In this document: one piece after another, positions 1-5,900 of the stretch
How positions within the stretch are numbered: position 1 is the first letter of the stretch
Layout of the letters: every line of letters begins with the position of its first letter
DNA from: an uncultured Ruminococcus sp.
GTDB lineage: Bacteria > Bacillota > Clostridia > Oscillospirales > Acutalibacteraceae
Direction of reading: 5' to 3'
NCBI GenBank assembly: GCA_902803125.1
Contig: CADCOZ010000078.1
Span: 1 to 7,471 of the forward strand
DNA length: 7,471 bases
Position numbers and translations under genes: made by a program
Notes under the pieces: model-generated
What the model was told of the DNA's origin: nothing
The model's database searches: none
The model's input: only the letters and a program-made list of their open reading frames with translations

Positions 1-277
1 CGAACAGCATCTTTTGCACCTGAAAGAGGACAGCGAACAGTTGGGGTTAGATGCTAAACGGCAAATCAAAGAAACCGACCCTTCCGACAAAATGGAGGGG
101 CTTTATATCAAAGTGGAGGAAAACGGGACGGTCATCGACCGCATGAAATTTGTGCGGGCTTCGTTCTTGCAGACGGTAGATGCTTCGGCCACCCATTGGC
201 TGGAACGCCCCATTATTCCAAACCGTTTATCCGTTCCGATGACAAGTTTATTCGAGGTGTATCATGAAGAAAGCTGA
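1..277 (+). CDS. ATP-dependent RNA/polynucleotide ligase, C-terminal part (5' end outside window)
   Basis: The reading frame is open to the left edge (first full codon at base 2), so only the last 91 residues are visible; the TTG at 14 is internal, not a start. Two hallmarks of the covalent nucleotidyltransferase (ligase) fold are seen: motif IV as EGLYIK at bases 95-112, and motif V as the Lys in RMKFVR at 140-157, about 10 residues later, as in RNA_ligase family enzymes. The lysine nucleotide-attachment motif I would lie upstream of the window. The expected reaction is ATP-dependent sealing of 3'-OH and 5'-phosphate nucleic acid ends in the cytoplasm. The stop codon overlaps the start of the HD-Pnk gene by 14 bases, implying one operon with translational coupling. 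HD-Pnk homologues are known to be encoded often beside a putative ATP-dependent polynucleotide ligase, which supports the call. Whether RNA or DNA is the preferred substrate cannot be told. Confidence 0.82.
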   Translation, partial: EQHLLHLKEDSEQLGLDAKRQIKETDPSDKMEGLYIKVEENGTVIDRMKFVRASFLQTVDASATHWLERPIIPNRLSVPMTSLFEVYHEES

Positions 278-1433
278 AGTCCTGCTGTCGGTCGTACCGA
301 AAACGGCTGACCAAGCGATTAACTGGCCGTTTATTGAAGAATCGCTTTGGCCGGTCTATGTATCCCAAATGAAAGCCACCCAGCAAAACCCGCTGTATCA
401 CGGGGAAGGCGATGTTTGGACGCATACGAAAATGGTCTGTGAAGGTCTGGCCGCCGACAGCGGTTTCTGGGCTTGCGGTGAAAGACAGCGGCAGGAACTT
501 TTTTTAGCGGCACTCCTGCATGATATCGGCAAGATTGTTACCACCAAATGGCAGGACGGTGCTTGGACATCACCGAACCATGCCCTGCGGGGAGCCAACA
601 TGGTCAGGGAATTATTATGGCGGGAATACGGCTTATGCGGCACAGAAGAACGAAGGCAGTTTCGGGAAACCGTTTGTCTGTTGGTGCGTTACCATATGAC
701 GGCTCCCTATATCATGGAAAAAGACAAGGCAGAACAGCGGCTGATGCGTATGGCCGCCAACGGTGCATTAACCGCTGATTTTACCCTCAAGCATTTATTT
801 CTGCTGTCCAAAGCCGATGCCAACGGCAAGATATCCGAAGGCAACCCGAAAAGTGAAGCATCCGTCTTATTAGCGGGCGAACTGGCGCAAGAAATCAGCT
901 GTTATGAAAAGCCCTTCACCTTTGCCTCTCCCTATGCGGAATATGCCTATCTGTCCGGAAAAACAACAGACCCGCACAACCATTTATACAACAATACCCA
1001 AACAACAGCGGTCATGCTGTGCGGCTTGCCGGGAACCGGTAAAGACACCTATTGTCAGCAGTGTTTTCCGGATTGGCCAATGGTTTCACTCGATGCCATA
1101 CGGGAGGAAACCGGCATTCCTCCTGTCGGTTCGCAAAAAGAGGTCGTACAAATTGCCCGTTCCCGTGCCAAAGCCTTCCTGCGTCAGCGGCAGTCGTTTG
1201 TCTGGAATGCCACCTCTATCACTCCGGATATCCGTTCGCATTTCGAGAAATTGTGTGAAGATTATCACGCCTATGTCCGCATTGTTTTTCTGGAAACAGC
1301 TTATGACGAAAATTTGAAGCGGAACCAAAACCGCCGCAAAGCGGTGCCGCCGTCCGTCATTGACAAAATGCTGTCCAAACTGGTTCTGCCGGAACGTTTT
1401 GAAGCCCATGAAATCATGTGGCACTGTGTATAA
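264..1433 (+). CDS. HD-Pnk: bifunctional 2',3'-phosphoesterase / 5'-OH polynucleotide kinase
   Basis: This complete 389-residue protein has two catalytic modules. The N-terminal HD phosphohydrolase shows the metal-binding series H54 (in VWTHT), H86-D87 (LLHDIGK), H106 (PNHALRG), probably H144, and D184 (SKADANGK). The C-terminal P-loop kinase shows Walker A GLPGTGKD (254-261), a VSLDAIR motif with D277 as likely general base and R280, a WNATS motif (314-318), and a basic lid (KRNQNRR, 352-358, then VPPSVIDKM) typical of polynucleotide kinases. This order matches Runella slithyformis HD-Pnk, which removes 3'-phosphate and 2',3'-cyclic phosphate and phosphorylates 5'-OH ends. The Asp after the P-loop Lys, instead of Ser/Thr, seems recurrent in this kinase group from memory, so I do not read it as inactivating. 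The ATG at 264 is preceded by GAGGTG at 254-259. The gene follows the ligase with a 14-base overlap, so the pair likely heals and seals broken RNA, for example after ribonuclease toxin damage (inference). Confidence 0.9.
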   Translation: MKKAEVLLSVVPKTADQAINWPFIEESLWPVYVSQMKATQQNPLYHGEGDVWTHTKMVCEGLAADSGFWACGERQRQELFLAALLHDIGKIVTTKWQDGAWTSPNHALRGANMVRELLWREYGLCGTEERRQFRETVCLLVRYHMTAPYIMEKDKAEQRLMRMAANGALTADFTLKHLFLLSKADANGKISEGNPKSEASVLLAGELAQEISCYEKPFTFASPYAEYAYLSGKTTDPHNHLYNNTQTTAVMLCGLPGTGKDTYCQQCFPDWPMVSLDAIREETGIPPVGSQKEVVQIARSRAKAFLRQRQSFVWNATSITPDIRSHFEKLCEDYHAYVRIVFLETAYDENLKRNQNRRKAVPPSVIDKMLSKLVLPERFEAHEIMWHCV

Positions 1434-1441
1434 TAATACAA

Positions 1442-1494
1442 AAATCGGTCAGTGAATGGCAATACGCCGCTCACTGACCGATTTGTTTTGATTG
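1442..1494. terminator. Bidirectional intrinsic terminator between convergent genes
   Basis: A perfect 14-bp stem (1442-1455 with 1471-1484) encloses a 15-base loop that can form a further 3-bp GGC/GCC helix. On the + strand it is followed by a T-rich run (TTTGTTTTG, 1482-1490), ending the ligase/HD-Pnk operon 8 bases after the stop. On the - strand the A-run at 1440-1444 gives TTTTT, so the same hairpin can terminate the membrane-protein gene ending at 1503. Convergent layout and symmetric tracts make dual use likely. Confidence 0.88.
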
Positions 1495-1502
1495 CACCTA
1501 AA

Positions 1503-1940
1503 TTATTTAACCTGATCCTTCAGCTGGTCGATTAACTCATTTACCTTCTTTTCCATCTCCTGGTCATTTTTGACAGCCTCCGCAATAGCACCGCGTTCAC
1601 CGTCACTGTTGATATACTCGGTAACGGTCGTGAACAAACCGATAAACGGCGAACAAAGCAGGCTGAGAATAAGGCAGATAATCCCAATCACCAAACCAGA
1701 ATTTCTCGGACCAACCTTATCCTTATGCTTTTTGGACAAAGCCGCAAACACAATGGCCGCCACTGCACAAACAAAAGCAGCCACTATCAGCATCAGATTG
1801 ACAGTGCCGTAGAAGGACAATTTTCCGTCAAGACCCATACCGGTCAGCTTTGTCATCGGATACCACGCCACAAAGATGCAAATCAGTGATACTATCGCCA
1901 GAATCAAACCAATAATGCCTTTTACGTTTTTCTCCTGCAT
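1503..1940 (-). CDS. Small three-helix membrane protein (DUF4190-like arrangement)
   Basis: A 145-residue integral membrane protein of unknown function. Three hydrophobic segments are visible: about residues 8-27, 46-68 and 82-103. A very basic loop (SKKHKDKVGPR, about 69-79) lies between helices 2 and 3, and should be cytoplasmic by the positive-inside rule. A polar, charged C-terminal tail (about 108-145) ends in a short heptad-like amphipathic helix (MEKKVNELIDQLKDQVK). The layout, with Gly/Ile/Leu-rich helices and a basic loop before a GLVIGII-type helix, resembles DUF4190-type proteins, but I cannot verify membership. I chose the ATG at 1940 because AAGGAG (1955-1950) lies 9 bases upstream; the ATG at 1946 would have only 3 bases of spacing, and a GTG at 1979 lies upstream of the Shine-Dalgarno. 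Expression is likely from the consensus promoter at 2134-2106, as a single-gene transcript ending at the 1442-1494 hairpin. Confidence 0.8.
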   Translation of the reverse strand: MQEKNVKGIIGLILAIVSLICIFVAWYPMTKLTGMGLDGKLSFYGTVNLMLIVAAFVCAVAAIVFAALSKKHKDKVGPRNSGLVIGIICLILSLLCSPFIGLFTTVTEYINSDGERGAIAEAVKNDQEMEKKVNELIDQLKDQVK

Positions 1941-1949
1941 TTTCATGCA

Positions 1950-1955
1950 CTCCTT
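1950..1955 (-). promoter_or_regulatory. Shine-Dalgarno site that sets the membrane-protein start
   Basis: AAGGAG on the - strand. It lies 9 bases before the ATG at 1940 and only 3 before the ATG at 1946, so initiation at 1940 is favoured. The upstream GTG (1979) would place this site inside the coding region. Confidence 0.75.
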
Positions 1956-2105
1956 TGTATTGATTATTTTCATCCGCACGGCAGTAAAACATTTTCATGC
2001 TATCAAACGATCGAAAGAATAATGTTTCTTTGCGTTCAGTGCGGGCGGCTTTTTTCGGTCAAAGATATTCCTGCCGCTCATCACCGACACAGTCTGCCAA
2101 GAATC

Positions 2106-2134
2106 ATTATAAAGGAAAAACGGTAAGGTGTCAA
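2106..2134 (-). promoter_or_regulatory. Perfect sigma-A/sigma-70 consensus promoter for the membrane-protein gene
   Basis: On the - strand TTGACA (2134-2129) and TATAAT (2111-2106) are separated by exactly 17 bases, the ideal housekeeping promoter. The sequence just upstream of the -35 box is A/T-rich (CTTTTTTCC), which could help RNA polymerase binding. Start of transcription is expected near 2099, leaving a leader of about 160 nt before the ATG at 1940. No -10 extension or operator palindrome is obvious. Confidence 0.85.
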
Positions 2135-2173
2135 GGAAAAAAGTCAGCGATTTTTGGAAGGGAGAGAAATAAC

Positions 2174-2187
2174 GAATAATGAATAAT
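2174..2187. repeat. Short tandem heptamer repeat (GAATAAT x2)
   Basis: Two exact head-to-tail copies of GAATAAT (2174-2180, 2181-2187), preceded by a degenerate AATAAC. It lies between the lipoprotein gene end and the -35 box of the next gene. Similar AT-rich heptamer runs occur between genes of gut clostridia as far as I recall; I see no function here. Confidence 0.5.
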
Positions 2188-2222
2188 GTGAAGAACCAAA
2201 AGTTGGCGAATTTAGGAAGGGG

Positions 2223-2241
2223 GTTGGGGTAAAGCCCCAAC
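2223..2241. terminator. GC-rich hairpin just after the lipoprotein stop; weak or non-canonical terminator
   Basis: GTTGGGG (2223-2229) pairs perfectly with CCCCAAC (2235-2241) around a 5-base TAAAG loop, 3 bases beyond the lipoprotein stop codon (2245-2247 on the - strand). On the - strand the stem is followed by CCCTTCC rather than a T-run, so it is not a classical intrinsic terminator; 3'-end protection or a dispersed repeat element are alternatives. Confidence 0.4.
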
Positions 2242-2244
2242 AAG

Positions 2245-2646
2245 TTAGTTTTGGACACGGTTATAGAAGGTGTCACTGCCGAAAGAGTCTTTGATGTTGA
2301 GGCGGTCGCCGTCCAATACATAAGCGAGTGTTACGGGCTGATAACCTTGTGTCAAAAAGGTCATGGTGATTTTCCCGTCTTGGACGGTATACGTCAGCTC
2401 CAGAATATTTCCGGCCATATCGTATTGTCCGGTGCCGTCTGCGTTAAAGGTATAGATATAATCCGGCAGGTTCTCGGACTGCCATTGTCCTATCAGCTGT
2501 GCCGTGGAATCGGCTTCGGCCGAAGTACCCGAAGCCGCACCGCTTTCCCCTGTTTCACCGCCGTTCCCGCCGCATCCGGCTCCCATACAAAGTAGCGCTA
2601 TCACACCAAGTATCGCCAGCCATTTGACATATTTTGATCGTTTCAT
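2245..2646 (-). CDS. Putative lipoprotein with DUF5640-like beta domain
   Basis: A 133-residue secreted lipoprotein of unknown function. A basic start (MKRSKYVK) leads into a hydrophobic stretch (about 9-21) and a lipobox-like GAGC with Cys25 as the likely lipidated residue; Gly at position -3 is less common than Leu but allowed. A Gly/Ser/Ala-rich linker (26-50) follows. The folded domain (about 51-131) has the order LIGQW, YTFNADGTGQY, YTVQDGKITMTF, YVLDGDRLNI, DTFYNRV. This alternation of short strands with DG turns resembles the lipocalin-like DUF5640 family common in clostridial lipoproteins (recognition from pattern, not a search). The start at 2646 has GAGG at 2658-2655 with 8 bases spacing. 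It lies downstream of the giant surface-protein gene in the same direction, but a strong hairpin (2669-2714) separates them and I found no good promoter of its own. Confidence 0.8.
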   Translation of the reverse strand: MKRSKYVKWLAILGVIALLCMGAGCGGNGGETGESGAASGTSAEADSTAQLIGQWQSENLPDYIYTFNADGTGQYDMAGNILELTYTVQDGKITMTFLTQGYQPVTLAYVLDGDRLNIKDSFGSDTFYNRVQN

Positions 2647-2668
2647 CCTTTTAACCTCTTTTCGTGAT

Positions 2669-2714
2669 AAAAAGCGTCTGTCTGCCGGAACGTGTCCGGC
2701 AGACAGTCGTTTTT
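2669..2714. terminator. Strong bidirectional hairpin between giant surface-protein gene and lipoprotein gene
   Basis: A perfect 12-bp stem (2678-2689 with 2695-2706) closes a 5-base ACGTG loop. An A-run at 2669-2673 supplies TTTTT on the - strand, and T5 at 2710-2714 serves the + strand. On the - strand it lies about 34 bases after the stop at 2740 and ends about 10 bases before the lipoprotein Shine-Dalgarno. It should terminate transcripts of the giant gene, so the lipoprotein gene depends on read-through or an unseen promoter. Confidence 0.85.
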
Positions 2715-2739
2715 GTTAGTATTGATTGGCCAAAGCCGC

Positions 2740-2951
2740 TTACGGTGTCTGTGCTGTGCTGCCGTCACTGATGGCTATCGTGACGCTGTCGGAGAACTTG
2801 CCGTCATAGACCGCCGTCAATGAATAGATACGGTTCTTATAGTCAGACGGGTTTGCAATAACGAGTTTGTGATTCTCTGCATCAAAGCTGAAATCCTCAT
2901 CAAAGGTTTCGTTCTCATCGTCTGTTGTATAGGTGAACGTCAGCTTCTCTT
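2740..2951 (-). pseudogene. Out-of-frame C-terminal end of the giant surface protein (-1 frame)
   Basis: Downstream of the in-frame stop at 2942-2940, the -1 frame is open and clearly protein-like down to a TAA at 2742-2740. From GAG at 2948 it reads EKLTFTYTTDDENETF, and it ends with VTIAISDGSTAQTP, about 69 residues in all. It has no start codon or ribosome binding site of its own, and it directly continues the preceding domain if the frame changes at the A-run 2953-2950 (giving ...MTTAEKEKLTFTY...). The alternating-strand, Asp/Asn-turn style suits the last Ig-like domain of a surface protein. No sorting signal or membrane anchor appears at the true end. It is either dead sequence after a one-base loss, a sequencing indel, or a segment reached by -1 frameshifting. 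Confidence 0.75.
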
Positions 2952-5900
2952 TTCGGCTGTGGTCATAGCTCGTTCAGAACCGTCCACATGGATGATGTAA
3001 GCATTCAGCACACAAGAATCCGTGGTGTTCCAGACAAACAGTCCGTTATTGGCTGTGTTGACCGTAACCTCCGCATTACCGGTATCAGGCAACTGTACAC
3101 GGCCTCTGAATTCCAGCCGAATGCCCTTGATGGCGGTAACGCCGGTGGCATTGGTTTCGTCCGCTGTATAAAAGTTATTGATTTCTGTATCCACCTGTGT
3201 GAACTTATCGTAATAAGACACACGGTCATAGTAATGGATACTGGCGACACGATACGGTTCCAGAATCAATTCAGCAATGGTTTCTGTGCCGTATTCGTGA
3301 TTAACAGCATCTCTGTTCGGGTTAGTGCTGTTATCGGGATGGTACCATTGACGGTACAAGGAATCATTCCGTACACCCTGGTCATTGGTGCTGTCGTACA
3401 AGCCGTCAATCCACGGAGCGTTGGCGTAGGTGTTATAGTAGCTATAGTTCGTCACAAACTCGTATCTTGACGGATTGATGCGGCTGATGGTGTATTTACC
3501 GGGTTCAACCTCCAGACAACCGCCGGAATTCAGACCGAACAGACGCTCATTCGCATACTTGTTGTCATCCGTATTATCCACAACCGTACCGCCCATAGAG
3601 CCGCTAACAGCTGTTGTTTCCAAGTACCAGCCGTTGAAATTCGGATATTCGCTGTTCAGAAGTGCAGTATGGAAATTATCCACCGTCATTCTGCCGGCAT
3701 CGTCTACCGTCAGAGCTACAAGATATTCCTTGCCGTCAGCAACCGGTGTATACACAGCCGTTGTCGGATCCTTATTGGTGTCGCTGTAGGTATGGGTCTG
3801 CTTGATCTTGAAGATAAAGGTCGGGTTGCCCCATTCATCCGGCCGCCACTCATCAATGTGTTCAAACAATCTGATGTAGGCGGGTACCATCTCATCTTCA
3901 CAGGTCACTTGCAGTGCCGTTTCTCCCACTGTGTTTTCACCAACGGAGAAATGTACTCGATTGGGAACAGCGTCATAATAATCTTCGTTCTCCACCCGAT
4001 CCCTATATACATACTCGCCGTTTTCTTTTATCCAACCGTGGGTAAAGTTTTCGGCATATGCCGAACCGCTTGGCGTACAAACTTCTTCAAAGTAGTATTC
4101 ACCATAGGGCAGGTTTTCGACTCGAATCTTGCCTTCGCTATCGGTCACCAGTGCCTTGACATACTTGGGCAGTTCGATATGCGTATTTCCGTTCGCCGTG
4201 GTCGATTCCATCTCTGTACTGACGGTGTTATAAGCGGTGCCGCTGCCAACAGTGGCTACATAGTAAACAGCATCTTCCCCGCTTCTCTTATACACACCCT
4301 GCACCAGTGTGCCGTCTGCATGATACAGCAGGAAACCGTAGCCTGCACCAAGGCTTTCACCCACATCGACAGCATCCGCTGTTCCTTGTCTGGTGGCCTC
4401 CTTGGCTGTCTTTGTCAGGACAACATCGCCGCCCTGCGGTTCGTCTTCCGGTTCGTTTTCGATGGTGACCGTAGCATTTCCTGAAGCTACTTCTTCCAGA
4501 TAGCCTTCCGCATTACGGAAGTATACCTTGCCGTCCTCATCATAGACAAACTCGTAAAGATCCTCGTTGAGTTTATAGCCTTCCGGCGGGGTGAGTTCCT
4601 TCCAGTAGTAGGTGCCTTTCTTGATGACCTTCACCTTCGTGACACCGGCACTTTCACCGATATCGCTGGGCTGGTTCGCCAGATATTCTGCATCTACCGT
4701 TGTCAAGTCATCCGCATGACCGGGTTCAGGCTTCAGCCACTTGATATACTTCACCTTGCCTTTGTTCGCACCTTCAGTTTCATCCGTTACAATTTCTGCC
4801 AGCTTGATTTCTTCAATCCGAATCGGAACAATCTCTTCTTCGGATTCAAGCGGATTGACAAGTTCCAGCAAATAGTTGGGATTATGTCTTGTGGCTTCGC
4901 TCGTCGGAACCGTACTGCCTTGAATGTACTTGGTCGGGTCTGTGGGCGATTCTCCGATGGAGGTCAGATAAGCACCATCCACAAACTTGTAAAGACCGTT
5001 GTTGGCTATTTCCTTGACTTCAGAATAACGCTCCCTCAGCTGGGTATCCTCGTTATCCGTTAAGCCCTTATGAATGCCGTTGTTGATTCGGAAGTACTTG
5101 GCGTTGTCCGGCACTGCAATACGGTAAACATCATCACCGTTATACTGAGCCGCTGTCCATGTACTGCCGCTGTAGGTGCCGAGCTTATCGGGCAGATAAC
5201 CGGCCAAATTCGTGCCGATAATGTTGTTATTCTGGTCGTAGAAAGTAACGTGCAGTTCCTCCAGCGGGAAACGGGTGGATTCCACTACACTGTTGGTCAA
5301 ATCTTGTGTACCGTTGTTGACAATATAGATAACCCTGTTGGAAGAGGTACTGTAAGCCTTGGTAGCACCCTCTGCCTTCGGGCTGACGGTGACATCATAG
5401 ACCTTGCCGGCCTGTGCAAAGGTGCCGTACGCCATTTGGGTTGAGGTATTGTCAATGGTGGATACGCCGCCCAGTACATAATTCATACCGGCTTGCATAT
5501 CAGCCGCTTCAGTAATCTTGATATTGGTGCCTGTCTGACCGTTGGTGAAGATAACCTTCTTATACTTGCCGTCCGATTCCTTCGGCACACGGAACATATA
5601 AACCGTATCGCCGTTGTTGTCGGTGTAGGTGGTGGGTGCCTCACTGCCAACAGTCGCCTGAACGCCCGGCCATGCTGTATACTCGCCGTCTGCATCGCCG
5701 TAGTAGTAAGCATAAACGGTATTGCTGTTAGCAAAGCTGTTGTTGGTATCGGTAAAGAAGATATAATCCGCATCGGTCTTGGGATTCAGCGGGTCTGTCA
5801 TCTCTGTTTTGCCGATAGTGTAGCCCGAACGCAGGCTTGTTACCGCCAGATTGCCGCCGTTGGTGCCATTATAGGTGAAGGTCGTGCCGGCATGGTGGAA

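Larger units (their letters stand above)
1941..2244. other. Gene-free stretch between membrane-protein and lipoprotein genes
   Basis: These 304 bases hold no convincing gene. From right to left on the - strand they contain the post-stop GC hairpin (2223-2241), an AT-rich part with a doubled GAATAAT heptamer (2174-2187), the consensus promoter (2134-2106), and a leader of about 160 nt reaching the Shine-Dalgarno at 1955-1950. The longer frame crossing the stretch (2321-1995, -) overlaps the lipoprotein gene out of frame and has no recognisable features. Confidence 0.6.

Noticed and set aside
1995..2081. 28-codon frame (ATG at 2081, - strand) within the membrane-protein leader, ending just before the gene
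   Set aside because: No Shine-Dalgarno precedes the ATG, and the peptide shows no attenuator-like codon run.
3078..3092. LPDTG motif in the giant surface protein, resembling a sortase sorting signal
   Set aside because: It lies more than 100 residues before the restored C-terminus, and is followed by polar Ig-like sequence with no hydrophobic segment or basic tail.
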